NCBI GenBank assembly: GCA_025464545.1
Contig: JAODMA010000081.1
Coordinates: forward strand, 1 to 11,446
Length of the DNA: 11,446 bases
DNA from: Arthrobacter sp.
GTDB lineage: Bacteria > Actinomycetota > Actinomycetes > Actinomycetales > Micrococcaceae
Reading direction: 5' to 3'
Under the pieces are notes generated by a model, which did no database searches, was not told the DNA's origin, and saw only the letters and a list, made by a program, of their open reading frames with translations. This document shows positions 1-6,837 of this stretch, piece by piece. Positions within the stretch are counted from its first letter, which is position 1. Every line of letters begins with the position of its first letter. The translations under genes were made by a program, and so were the position numbers.

Positions 1-53
1 CGGCCCTGTCTGACATGCAGAAGTCCATCGAGTCCGCTAGCGCGGGACAGTAG
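1..53 (+). CDS. C-terminal end of a probable sugar ABC transporter solute-binding protein (partial)
   Basis: Only the last 16 codons are present, read in frame from base 3 to the TAG at 51-53; they end in ALSDMQKSIESASAGQ. An amphipathic, Gln/Ser/Ala-rich C-terminal helix of this kind is usual in extracellular solute-binding lipoproteins. The identity comes mainly from context: the stop lies 7 bases before a MalF-type permease, and binding protein, MalF and MalG in that order is the standard layout of carbohydrate ABC operons. The rest of the gene lies outside the window, so neither the lipoprotein signal nor the ligand type can be judged. Another protein of the same operon is possible but less likely. 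Confidence 0.65.
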   Translation, partial: ALSDMQKSIESASAGQ

Positions 54-60
54 CTTCATC

Positions 61-1098
61 ATGGCAACCGAATTGGGCCCGACGCCGGTCAAGGAACCGG
101 CGTCGGGCGGGACCCCGATCCACCACGCGCCCAAGGGCGTCGGGGAGGATAACCGCATTGCGAGCCAGGGCCGCTGGGCCTCATGGCTCCTAGCGCCAAC
201 GATCGTCGCGCTCGCCGTCGTGATCGTGTACCCGATCATCAGCGCCATCGTGATGTCGTTCCAGAAGGATGCCGGCCTTGACCCTGTCACGGGTCTGTTC
301 ACCGCCGGCGGACCCGCAGGCGTGCAGAACTACGTCAACTGGATTGCCCAGCAGTGCGCCGCTCCCGGCGGCGGAACTGTGGCCTGCCCTCCCGGAACCC
401 TGGGCGCGCAGTTCTGGTCAGCGACAGCAACAACGTTTTTCTTCACCATCGTCACCGTGACGCTCGAGACAGTTCTCGGCTTCTGGATGGCACTCATCAT
501 GGCCCGGACCTTCAAGGGCCGCAGCCTGGTCCGTGCCGCCGTTCTGGTTCCCTGGGCCATCCCCACCGCCGTCACGGCCCAGCTCTGGCTGTTCATCTTC
601 GCCTTCGAGGGCATCGCCAACAAGCTGTTCAACACCACCATCCTGTGGACGGGCAGTGAATGGCCGGCCAAATGGGCGGTCATCATCGCGGACACCTGGA
701 AGACGACGCCGTTCATGGCGCTGTTGATCCTGGCCGGTCTGCAGATGATTCCTGCGGAAGTCTACGAAGCGGCCAAGGTGGACGGTGCCTCCGCATGGCA
801 GCGGTTCCGGATGATCACCCTGCCGCTGGTGAAGCCGGCGCTCATGGTCGCCATCCTCTTCCGTACCCTGGATGCACTGCGCATGTTCGACCTTCCGTAC
901 ATCTTGACGGAAGGTTCCAACAACACCACCACGCTTTCCATCCTGGTAATCAACCAGATCAGGCAAGGCTTCAACGCGGCCGCTGCCTTGTCCACCATTA
1001 CGTTCATCATCATCTTTGTCGTGGCTTTCATCTTCGTCCGCTTCCTTGGAGCGAATGTCGTGGAGCAGCAGACCGGTGCAGGTAAGGGGAAGAAATGA
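61..1098 (+). CDS. Carbohydrate ABC transporter permease, MalF/UgpA type
   Basis: This is one of the two membrane-spanning subunits of a CUT1-family sugar importer; it forms the translocation path together with the next gene product. It has 345 residues, with a Pro/Gly-rich cytosolic N-terminus of about 40 residues and a first membrane helix at about 42-66. A long external loop (67-115) contains Cys99 and Cys109, and further helices follow to about 328. The EAA loop that docks on the ATPase is clear: EAAKVDGA at 236-243, ending in LPL at 254-256. The segment PWAIPTAVTAQ (164-174) resembles trehalose/maltose-type permeases such as ThuF and SugA, but the substrate cannot be fixed from sequence alone. 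ATG 61 follows the upstream stop by 7 bases, and its end overlaps the next start (ATGA, 1095-1098), so the genes are translationally coupled. No ATPase gene is seen nearby. Confidence 0.93.
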   Translation: MATELGPTPVKEPASGGTPIHHAPKGVGEDNRIASQGRWASWLLAPTIVALAVVIVYPIISAIVMSFQKDAGLDPVTGLFTAGGPAGVQNYVNWIAQQCAAPGGGTVACPPGTLGAQFWSATATTFFFTIVTVTLETVLGFWMALIMARTFKGRSLVRAAVLVPWAIPTAVTAQLWLFIFAFEGIANKLFNTTILWTGSEWPAKWAVIIADTWKTTPFMALLILAGLQMIPAEVYEAAKVDGASAWQRFRMITLPLVKPALMVAILFRTLDALRMFDLPYILTEGSNNTTTLSILVINQIRQGFNAAAALSTITFIIIFVVAFIFVRFLGANVVEQQTGAGKGKK

Positions 1099-1982
1099 CC
1101 GCCGCGACCGAACTCCGGGCCAGGCAGGACCAGGGCCGGAAAGTAGCTCAAAACCGCGAGAAGTGGGCACAGGGCCGCACTTACATCAGCGCCGCCGTCA
1201 TCCTGATCTGGTGCCTTGCCCCGGCGTACTGGATGGTGGTGACCGCATTCCGCGAGGTCGGCTTCACCTACGACACGTCGCTCCTGCCCACTCACGTGAC
1301 GCTGGACAACTTCTCCACCGCCTTCGACACCTCGTTCGGCAACAGATTCGGCCAGGCGCTGCTGAACAGCGTGTTCATCGGCGTGACGGTGACCGTGATC
1401 TCGCTGGTGATCGGCGTCTTCGCGGCCTACGCCCTCGCCCGGTTGAATTTCCGCTTCAAGTACCTGGTGTTGGGCTTCATCCTGGGAGCATCGATGTTTC
1501 CCGGCGTCGCCCTCATCACCCCGTTGTTCCAGCTTTTCACCAACATCGGCTGGATCGGCAGCTACCAGGCACTGATCATTCCAAACATCTCCTTCGTGCT
1601 CCCGCTGACGGTCTACACCATGACCTCGTTCTTCCGCGAGATGCCGTGGGAACTGGAGGAAGCGGCCCGCGTGGACGGCTGCACCCAGGGGCAGGCCTTC
1701 CGCAAGGTGATCATGCCGCTGGCAGCACCGGCCATCTTCACGACCGCAATCCTGGCATTCATCTCGTCCTGGAATGAGTTCCTGATCGCCAGCCAGCTTT
1801 CCAACGATGCAACCCAGCCCGTCACGGTGGCCATTGCGAACTTTGCCGGGGCGCAGCCCCAGCAGATCCCGTACACCGCCATCATGGCCGCTGGAACAAT
1901 CGTGACCATTCCGCTGGTAATCCTGGTGCTGATCTTCCAGCGCAAGATTGTCGCCGGTTTGACCGCCGGTGCGGTCAAGTGA
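1095..1982 (+). CDS. Carbohydrate ABC transporter permease, MalG type
   Basis: This is the second permease subunit of the sugar importer, partner of the preceding MalF-type protein in the cytoplasmic membrane. It has 295 residues, a normal length for MalG-like proteins. It starts with a charged cytosolic segment (1-28) and a first helix at about 30-50; the remaining helices end near 282. The ATPase-docking EAA loop is at 189-212 (EAARVDGC, then MPL at 207-209); Cys196 stands where Ala is usual. SSWNEF at 224-229 and the C-terminal AGLTAGAVK are typical of the family. The start ATG overlaps the upstream stop by 4 bases, and a small membrane protein gene follows at once. Import direction and CUT1 class are established for the family; trehalose, maltose or another oligosaccharide as substrate is inference. 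Confidence 0.94.
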   Translation: MTAATELRARQDQGRKVAQNREKWAQGRTYISAAVILIWCLAPAYWMVVTAFREVGFTYDTSLLPTHVTLDNFSTAFDTSFGNRFGQALLNSVFIGVTVTVISLVIGVFAAYALARLNFRFKYLVLGFILGASMFPGVALITPLFQLFTNIGWIGSYQALIIPNISFVLPLTVYTMTSFFREMPWELEEAARVDGCTQGQAFRKVIMPLAAPAIFTTAILAFISSWNEFLIASQLSNDATQPVTVAIANFAGAQPQQIPYTAIMAAGTIVTIPLVILVLIFQRKIVAGLTAGAVK

Positions 1983-1992
1983 CGGCTGGGCA

Positions 1993-2247
1993 ATGAGCGG
2001 AAAGCCGAACCATGGCCTCGTTCGCAGCGAGCATCGTCGGGTGCGCTCGGGGGAGGACTTCGACATCATCATCGGACTCCTCGGCTTCTGGGCGCTGGTC
2101 CTGCTGGTAGTCACCGTCTGGATGGAGGTGACCGCGCAGCCGGCCCTCGGCTGGGCCCTCGGCCTGCTGGCAGCAGTCCTGGCACTGTACGGCATGATCC
2201 GGCTGCGCCGTCGGCTGCCTCCAAGGACTGCGACCCGGCGCGGCTGA
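1993..2247 (+). CDS. Small two-helix membrane protein, unknown function
   Basis: I do not recognise this protein. From ATG 1993 it has 84 residues: a basic N-terminus (about 1-20), a hydrophobic helix at about 23-45 containing LVLLVVTVW, a short polar turn (EVTAQPA), a second helix at about 51-68, and a basic tail rich in Arg. It is therefore probably an inner-membrane hairpin with both ends in the cytosol by the positive-inside rule. It begins 10 bases after the permease stop and so belongs to the transporter operon. A GTG at 1969 would add eight residues and overlap the permease; I prefer ATG 1993, though neither start has a good ribosome binding site. It could be an accessory transporter subunit or an unrelated passenger. 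The open frame, its membrane pattern and its operon position support a real gene. Confidence 0.7.
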   Translation: MSGKPNHGLVRSEHRRVRSGEDFDIIIGLLGFWALVLLVVTVWMEVTAQPALGWALGLLAAVLALYGMIRLRRRLPPRTATRRG

Positions 2248-2288
2248 GGCGCGATCGACACTTGCCGCGGGGGACGCTAGCGAATGGA

Positions 2289-2320
2289 GCTCTGCGCGGG
2301 CCGCGAGGCCCTCGCAGAGC
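2289..2320 (+). other. Strong RNA hairpin with GCGA tetraloop in the lacI leader
   Basis: GCTCTGCG (2289-2296) pairs perfectly with CGCAGAGC (2313-2320). After one C-U mismatch (2297/2312), GGGCC (2298-2302) pairs with GGCCC (2307-2311), closing on the tetraloop GCGA, a GNRA type. The 13 pairs are mostly G-C. An A-rich run (2325-2332), not a T-run, follows on the + strand, so this is not a standard intrinsic terminator. It lies between the small membrane protein gene and the preferred lacI start and could attenuate read-through, protect an mRNA end or affect regulator translation. The structure is read directly from sequence; the role is unknown. Confidence 0.6.
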
Positions 2321-2326
2321 GTGAAC

Positions 2327-2336
2327 AAAAAAGGGA
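2327..2336 (+). promoter_or_regulatory. Ribosome binding site supporting the GTG 2341 start of lacI
   Basis: The purine run AAAAAAGGGA ends four bases before GTG 2341. It is a partial Shine-Dalgarno match with short spacing. The competing ATG 2284 has GGGGGA at 2269-2274, also plausible, but that start would place the strong hairpin at 2289-2320 inside the coding region and add 19 charged residues not normal for LacI proteins. Confidence 0.4.
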
Positions 2337-2340
2337 CACG

Positions 2341-3408
2341 GTGGCACGGACAACAGACAGAGCGCAGCGCGGCGGTCACGCCGGCGTCAGTATCGAGGAC
2401 GTCGCAGCCGCCGCCGGAGTCTCCACCGCCACCGTGTCCCGGGCTGTCCGCGGCTTGCCCCGCGTTTCCCCGGCCACCCGGGAAAAGATCCTGGGCATCG
2501 CGGAGGACCTAGGCTACGTTGCGTCGTCGTCCGCGTCGGGACTGGCCACCGGGCGGACCCGAACCATCGGTGTGCTGGCCCCGTACGTCAGCCGCTGGTT
2601 CTTTTCCAAGGCGATCGAGGGCGCGGACCGGGAACTGCACGCCCGCCAATACAACCTCTCCCTGTTCAACCTCGGCGGCCACGGATCCAACCGTGAGCGG
2701 TTCTTCAGCAAGACCATGGTGTACAAGCAGATCGATGCCCTGCTTGTCCTCTGTATGGCTCTGACGCACGAGGAAATCGAGCACCTCCAGAAGATCGACA
2801 TCCCCCTCGTCGTGGTGGGCGGACACGTGGAGGAATGCCCCTACATCGGCATTGACGACTATGCGGCCGCCGCTACGGCGGTGCGCCACCTCATCAGTCT
2901 CGGGCACAAGGACATCGCCTTGCTGCACGGCGACGACGAAACCGACTTGAACTTCGACGTCCCGCGGGTCCGGATCAGGGCATTCCAGGAAACGATGGCA
3001 GATGCCCGGCTGGCCGTGCGGCCGGAGTGGGACGAGCTGGGCGACTTCACCCTTCGCAGCGGCCAGGACGCGTTCAGCCGGCTCTGGGACCGCCCGGGTC
3101 CGAAGCCGACCGCGATCTTCTGCGCTTCGGACGAGATGGCGATGGGCGTGATATTCGAGGCGAACCGGGTCGGCGTGCGGGTCCCGGAGGAGCTGTCGGT
3201 GATCGGAATCGATGATCATGATTTCTCGGACGCCATGGGTCTCACCACGGTGGGGCAGCGCCCCGATGAGCAGGCCGAGCTGGGGACGAAAATGCTGCTG
3301 GACGAGCTTGACGGTGCGGCCGGGGCGGTCCGCTCCACTGTCGCGCCGCACCGGCTCATCGTCCGCAGGACGACGGCGCCGCCACGGCCGGGAATCAAAC
3401 TGGCCTAG
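2341..3408 (+). CDS. LacI-family transcriptional regulator
   Basis: This is a sugar-responsive DNA-binding repressor of the LacI/GalR family, most likely controlling the transporter operon in front of it. From GTG 2341 it has 355 residues, close to the usual length. The helix-turn-helix covers about 17-36 (SIEDVAAAAGVSTATVSRAV), followed by the hinge segment near 62-72 (ASGLATGRT). The periplasmic-binding-protein-like effector domain starts at TIGVLAP (about 75). Family marks include IGIDD, the CASDEMAMG stretch and the late SVIGIDDHDFSD with TTVGQ. An alternative ATG at 2284 would give 374 residues; I prefer 2341 because the HTH then begins at a normal distance and the intervening DNA forms a hairpin. 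The effector is unknown. The gene is codirectional with the transporter genes, and its end faces the convergent 309-residue gene 30 bases away. Confidence 0.93.
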   Translation: MARTTDRAQRGGHAGVSIEDVAAAAGVSTATVSRAVRGLPRVSPATREKILGIAEDLGYVASSSASGLATGRTRTIGVLAPYVSRWFFSKAIEGADRELHARQYNLSLFNLGGHGSNRERFFSKTMVYKQIDALLVLCMALTHEEIEHLQKIDIPLVVVGGHVEECPYIGIDDYAAAATAVRHLISLGHKDIALLHGDDETDLNFDVPRVRIRAFQETMADARLAVRPEWDELGDFTLRSGQDAFSRLWDRPGPKPTAIFCASDEMAMGVIFEANRVGVRVPEELSVIGIDDHDFSDAMGLTTVGQRPDEQAELGTKMLLDELDGAAGAVRSTVAPHRLIVRRTTAPPRPGIKLA

Positions 3409-3428
3409 GACAACGGCGGCGTCCTCGG
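3404..3428. terminator. Possible hairpin terminator between convergent genes
   Basis: AGGAC (3407-3411) pairs with GTCCT (3421-3425) around a 9-base loop; after one mismatch two more C-G pairs are possible (3404-3405 with 3427-3428). It overlaps the lacI stop codon and lies in the 30-base gap before the end of the oppositely oriented 309-residue gene, where a terminator is expected. The stem is short and has no T-run, so support is weak. Confidence 0.28.
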
Positions 3429-3438
3429 GCTTACCTGG

Positions 3439-4368
3439 TCAGGAGGCGCGCGCCAGCTGGCGGATGGGTATCCAGCGGGAGGCCAGGCGGCGGTACGCCG
3501 CGGCGGCACCGGTCATGTCTCCCTCGGCCAGGCATTCGATGCCCAGCCTTACATCAAGCGGCGAATCATCCGGGTAGACCTTGTCCGCCACCGCCCCGTA
3601 ATCGAGCTCCACCACCGAGTCCGGGTGGAAGAGTTCAAGCCACTCGGTCAGCTGCGTCAGGTCCTCGAGCATGTCCAGGTCCGGCGCGGCTATCGCCAGA
3701 TGGGCCACCGCATAGCGGACCCGCTCCAGCGTCTCGGCGATGGTGGCGCGGATCCGCACCGTGACGATGTGCCCGTCGGCTTCAACCACGTCCGTGGGGT
3801 CGGATTCCTGGAACAGGCAGAACCAGCTGAACGGGATTCCCCAGGTCGACGCCCGGGTGTGCACCCTGCCCAGACCGGCATGCGAACGCACTTCGTCGAT
3901 GCGTTCCTGATGCTTGTCGCGCTGCTCTTCAGGGATCAGCAGCTGCGCCAGCGGACCGTGGATGCCTTCCATCAGGGCATTTGCCGCGAGTCCGGCGCGG
4001 AGCACCAGCTGGCTTGGGCAATACAACAGCCGGTCCGGCATGGCCCGTCCGGCGGGTTCAACGGCGGCGTCGGCGGCGGTGGCCCCGGACGACGCTGCCG
4101 GCGGGGACGCGTCCTTGGCGGGCGGCGCCGGGACAACGCGCACCAGATCTGTCCGCCCGGTGGGGAAGGGGTCCCCGCCGGGGCGCGTTATCCGCCCGAG
4201 GGAAGCAAGCAACTCGGCGTTTTCCACCGCGGCGCGGGAAGCCTTCCCGGCTCCGGACGTCCGGAGTGCGTCCTGCTGCTCCGCCGGGAAGGCTTCCAGC
4301 GGCTCATAGATCCGCAGGGCGGACGTGAACGGCAGTCCGGCCTGTCCGTGGTAGAGGTTTCCCGTCAT
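3439..4368 (-). CDS. Uncharacterised actinobacterial protein, 309 residues
   Basis: I do not recognise a functional family. The protein has 309 residues and no signal peptide or membrane helix. An N-terminal part (about 1-78) is followed by an Ala/Pro-rich, probably disordered linker (about 79-108). The compact C-terminal part (about 112-309) has features that look conserved: LLYCPSQLVLRA (114-125), a stretch rich in charged residues at 146-162, STWGIPFSWFCLF (174-186), a beta-like segment HIVTVRIRATI (200-210), and helices to the end, the last (about 277-300) resembling a tetratricopeptide-type helix pair (LAEGDMTGAAAAYRRL). Acidic residues are frequent at 230-275. ATG 4368 has CAGGAG 12 bases upstream. 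It follows xthA on the same strand by 31 bases, so the two are probably co-transcribed; a link to DNA repair is only a guess from position. Confidence 0.82.
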   Translation of the reverse strand: MTGNLYHGQAGLPFTSALRIYEPLEAFPAEQQDALRTSGAGKASRAAVENAELLASLGRITRPGGDPFPTGRTDLVRVVPAPPAKDASPPAASSGATAADAAVEPAGRAMPDRLLYCPSQLVLRAGLAANALMEGIHGPLAQLLIPEEQRDKHQERIDEVRSHAGLGRVHTRASTWGIPFSWFCLFQESDPTDVVEADGHIVTVRIRATIAETLERVRYAVAHLAIAAPDLDMLEDLTQLTEWLELFHPDSVVELDYGAVADKVYPDDSPLDVRLGIECLAEGDMTGAAAAYRRLASRWIPIRQLARAS

Positions 4369-4399
4369 CGGCGCACAGCGCTCCTGTGGTCCGCGGTCA

Positions 4400-5206
4400 T
4401 CAGTCGGTCAGCTCCACAATGACCGGTGCGTGGTCCGAGGCGCCCTTTCCTTTGCGCTCCTCGCGGTCGATCGCTGCGCCGGTGACGCGCGCGGCCAGGG
4501 CCGGGGAGGCCAGGACGAAGTCGATCCGCATGCCTTCCTTCTTGGGGAACCGCAGCTGGGTGTAGTCCCAGTACGTGTAGACGCCGGGACCGGGAGTATG
4601 CGGGCGCACGACGTCCTGGAATCCGGCGTCTTCGAAGGCATGGAAGGCGGCCCGCTCCGGCTCGCTGACGTGGGTCAGGCCCTCGCGGCGGAAGTAGTCG
4701 ATGTCCCAGACATCATCGTCCTGCGGGGCGATGTTCCAGTCGCCCATCAAGGCGATCTGCGATTCCGGGTCACTCTTGACCCAGCCCTCAGCATGCGTCT
4801 TCAGCATGTCCAGCCAGCTCAGTTTGTACGGCATGTGCTCGTCCTCGAGGGAACGGCCGTTGGGCACGTAGAGGCTCCAGACCCGGATGCCGCCGCAGGT
4901 GGCGCCGATCGCCCGGGCCTCCTGCACGGCGTCTACGCCGCTCTTGCCGAACACCGGCTGGTCGATGAAGGTCCGCTCGACGTCGTCAAGACCTACCCGG
5001 GAGGCGATCGCGACGCCGTTCCACTGGTTCACGCCGAAGTGCGCCACCTCATAGCCCATGTTCTCGAACAGCTCCCACGGGAAGTTGTCGTCCTTGCACT
5101 TGGTTTCCTGAATGGCCAGGACGTCACAATCGGTGCGCTGAAGCCAGGCCTCCACGCGGTCGGCTCGGGCGCGGAGGGAGTTCACATTCCAGGTAGCAAT
5201 CTTCAC
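4400..5206 (-). CDS. xthA: Exodeoxyribonuclease III (AP endonuclease)
   Basis: This is a Mg-dependent exonuclease and apurinic/apyrimidinic endonuclease of the EEP superfamily, acting in base-excision repair. From GTG 5206 it has 268 residues, the same length as E. coli XthA, and the key residues fall at matching positions: Asn7 in KIATWNVNS, Glu34 in AIQETKC, the YVPNGR segment, GDWNIAP carrying the Asp/Asn pair, RIDFVLAS with its Asp, and the C-terminal GASDHAPV with the catalytic His. An in-frame start at 5236 would add ten residues (MAAKFGKLGT) that do not belong to the fold, so GTG 5206 is preferred, with AGGG just upstream. The gene diverges from mmsA and leads the 309-residue gene. Confidence 0.95.
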   Translation of the reverse strand: MKIATWNVNSLRARADRVEAWLQRTDCDVLAIQETKCKDDNFPWELFENMGYEVAHFGVNQWNGVAIASRVGLDDVERTFIDQPVFGKSGVDAVQEARAIGATCGGIRVWSLYVPNGRSLEDEHMPYKLSWLDMLKTHAEGWVKSDPESQIALMGDWNIAPQDDDVWDIDYFRREGLTHVSEPERAAFHAFEDAGFQDVVRPHTPGPGVYTYWDYTQLRFPKKEGMRIDFVLASPALAARVTGAAIDREERKGKGASDHAPVIVELTD

Positions 5207-5263
5207 AGTCCCTAACTTACCGAACTTGGCTGCCACGCGGAGCGGCGCAGGGTCGCGGCTCTC

Positions 5264-5292
5264 TGGAAATTAGTAGGAAGTCCGAGTATATT
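5264..5292 (+). promoter_or_regulatory. Candidate sigma70-type promoter for the mmsA operon
   Basis: TGGAAA (5264-5269, four of six matches to TTGACA) is separated by 17 bases from TATATT (5287-5292, five of six matches to TATAAT). Transcription would begin near 5299, giving a leader of about 38 bases before ATG 5338. On the - strand the same AT-rich core reads TATACT (5290 down to 5285) and could serve xthA, but without a good -35. This is pattern matching only. Confidence 0.42.
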
Positions 5293-5304
5293 CAGCAGCA
5301 GAGA

Positions 5305-5316
5305 TGATCTGGATCA
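5305..5316. promoter_or_regulatory. Perfect 5-2-5 palindrome, candidate operator of the mmsA operon
   Basis: TGATC (5305-5309), TG, GATCA (5312-5316) is a perfect inverted repeat. It lies just downstream of the predicted start point and six bases before the mmsA ribosome binding site AAAGGAG (5322-5328). This is a position where a bound dimeric repressor would block the operon. Which regulator family would read it is not clear; the MarR protein encoded at 10213-10719 is one local candidate. Confidence 0.4.
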
Positions 5317-5337
5317 CATGCAAAGGAGCATTCGACC

Positions 5338-6837
5338 ATGGTGCGCGAACTATCCCATTACATTGACGGTCAGCGTGTGGAGGGCACGTCCGGGCGCTTC
5401 AGCGACGTCTACAATCCCTGCACCGGCGAGGTCCAGGCCCGGCTGCCGCTGGCCAGCGCCGAGGAAGTCCGAAACGTGGTTGCCAGCGCCGAGAAGGGCC
5501 AGCTCGAGTGGGCCGCGATGAACCCGCAACGGCGGGGCCGGATCCTGCTGAAGTTCGTCGACCTCGTCAACGAGAACCTGAACGAACTCGCCACGCTGCT
5601 GTCCTCCGAACACGGCAAGACCTTCCCCGACGCGAAGGGCGACATCCAGCGCGGCATTGAAGTCGTGGAGTTCGCGGCCGGCGCCCCGCACCTGCTCAAG
5701 GGCGAATTCTCCGACAGCGCCGGCGCCGGCATCGACGTGCACTCGATGCGCCAGCCCCTCGGCGTCGTAGCGGGCATCACTCCGTTCAACTTCCCGGCCA
5801 TGATCCCGCTATGGAAGTCCGGCCCGGCCCTCGCCGCCGGCAACTCGTTCATCCTCAAGCCCTCCGAACGCGACCCCTCCGTGCCGCTCCGCCTGGCCGA
5901 GCTGTTCACCGAGGCGGGCCTGCCCGACGGCGTCTTCAACGTGGTCAACGGTGACAAGGAAGCCGTGGATGCGCTGCTCGAGGACCCCCGGGTCCAGGCG
6001 ATCGGCTTCGTCGGGTCCACTCCGATTGCCCAGTACATTTACGCGACCGCGGCGGCGAACGGGAAACGCGCCCAATGCTTCGGCGGCGCCAAAAACCACA
6101 TGGTGATCATGCCGGACGCGGATCTGGACATGGCCGCGGACGCCCTGATCGGGGCCGGTTTCGGCTCCGCAGGCGAGCGCTGCATGGCGATTTCCGTGGC
6201 GGTGCCCGTTGGCCGGAAGACCGCCGACGCGCTCGTCGCCAAGCTGCAGGAGCGGATCGCCGACCTCAAGGTCGGCCCGTCCCTCGCTGCGGACTCGGAC
6301 TTCGGCCCGGTCGTGGCGGCCTCCGCCAAAGAGCGGATCGAAGGGTACATTGCCTCCGGCGTGGAGGAAGGCGCCAGCCTCGTCACCGACGGCCGCGGGC
6401 TGAAGGTCGAGGGCTATGACGGCGGCTTCTGGCTGGGTCCCACGCTCTTTGACAACGTCACGAAGGACATGAAGATCTACCGGGAGGAGATTTTCGGGCC
6501 CGTGCTGAGCGTGCTCCGCGCCGAGGACTACGACGAGGCCCTGAGGCTGTGCAGCGAGCATGAGTTCGGCAACGGTGTGGCCATCTTTACCCGTGACGGT
6601 GACGCCGCCCGGGACTTCGCGAGCCGGGTCCAGGTGGGCATGGTGGGGATCAACGTCCCGATTCCGGTGCCGATCGCGTACTACACGTTCGGCGGCTGGA
6701 AGGCTTCCGGCTTCGGCGACCTCAACCAGCACGGCGCCGACGCGTTCCGGTTCTATACAAAGACCAAGACCGTCACCACCCGGTGGCCCTCGGGCATCCG
6801 TTCCGGCAGCAGCTTCATCATGCCGGAAGGAAGCTGA
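5338..6837 (+). CDS. mmsA: CoA-acylating methylmalonate-semialdehyde dehydrogenase
   Basis: This enzyme oxidises methylmalonate semialdehyde with NAD and CoA to propionyl-CoA and CO2, the last step of distal valine catabolism, in the cytosol. The 499 residues match the family length. ITPFNFPAMIPLW (147-159) contains the oxyanion Asn151, LKPSE starts at 173 for cofactor binding, FVGSTPI covers 224-230, and the nucleophile is Cys282 in GSAGERCMA. At 247-253 the sequence CFGGAKN replaces the ELGGK of hydrolytic aldehyde dehydrogenases, as expected for an enzyme that releases its acyl group to CoA rather than water. PVPIAYYTFGGWKASGFGD near the C-terminus is typical of MmsA/IolA. The start has an excellent ribosome binding site, AAAGGAG at 5322-5328. 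The stop shares one base with the next start (6837). IolA of inositol breakdown is the alternative role, but the neighbours point to valine. Confidence 0.95.
   Translation: MVRELSHYIDGQRVEGTSGRFSDVYNPCTGEVQARLPLASAEEVRNVVASAEKGQLEWAAMNPQRRGRILLKFVDLVNENLNELATLLSSEHGKTFPDAKGDIQRGIEVVEFAAGAPHLLKGEFSDSAGAGIDVHSMRQPLGVVAGITPFNFPAMIPLWKSGPALAAGNSFILKPSERDPSVPLRLAELFTEAGLPDGVFNVVNGDKEAVDALLEDPRVQAIGFVGSTPIAQYIYATAAANGKRAQCFGGAKNHMVIMPDADLDMAADALIGAGFGSAGERCMAISVAVPVGRKTADALVAKLQERIADLKVGPSLAADSDFGPVVAASAKERIEGYIASGVEEGASLVTDGRGLKVEGYDGGFWLGPTLFDNVTKDMKIYREEIFGPVLSVLRAEDYDEALRLCSEHEFGNGVAIFTRDGDAARDFASRVQVGMVGINVPIPVPIAYYTFGGWKASGFGDLNQHGADAFRFYTKTKTVTTRWPSGIRSGSSFIMPEGS

Noticed and set aside
35..42. 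Palindrome CGCTAGCG, also present at 2275-2282, as a shared LacI-type operator
   Set aside because: The first copy is within the last codons of the binding protein gene; two copies of one 8-base word are weak evidence and the flanks do not match.
762..2261. Long open frame of 499 codons on the - strand across the permease genes
   Set aside because: It is antisense to well-supported permeases, has low-complexity Arg/Gly/His-rich composition and no recognisable domain; such shadows are common in GC-rich DNA.
2284..2340. Longer N-terminus of the LacI regulator from ATG 2284
   Set aside because: The added 19 residues are not family-like and the DNA there forms a strong hairpin; GTG 2341 has a purine-rich ribosome site. 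The longer start is not fully excluded.
3625..4422. Open frame of 265 codons on the + strand opposite the 309-residue gene
   Set aside because: The - strand frame has the better ribosome site (CAGGAG), operon position behind xthA and a protein-like composition; the + frame is Gly/Arg-rich with no motif.
5207..5236. Ten-residue N-terminal extension of exodeoxyribonuclease III
   Set aside because: With GTG 5206 the catalytic Asn7 and Glu34 numbering and the total length match E. coli XthA.
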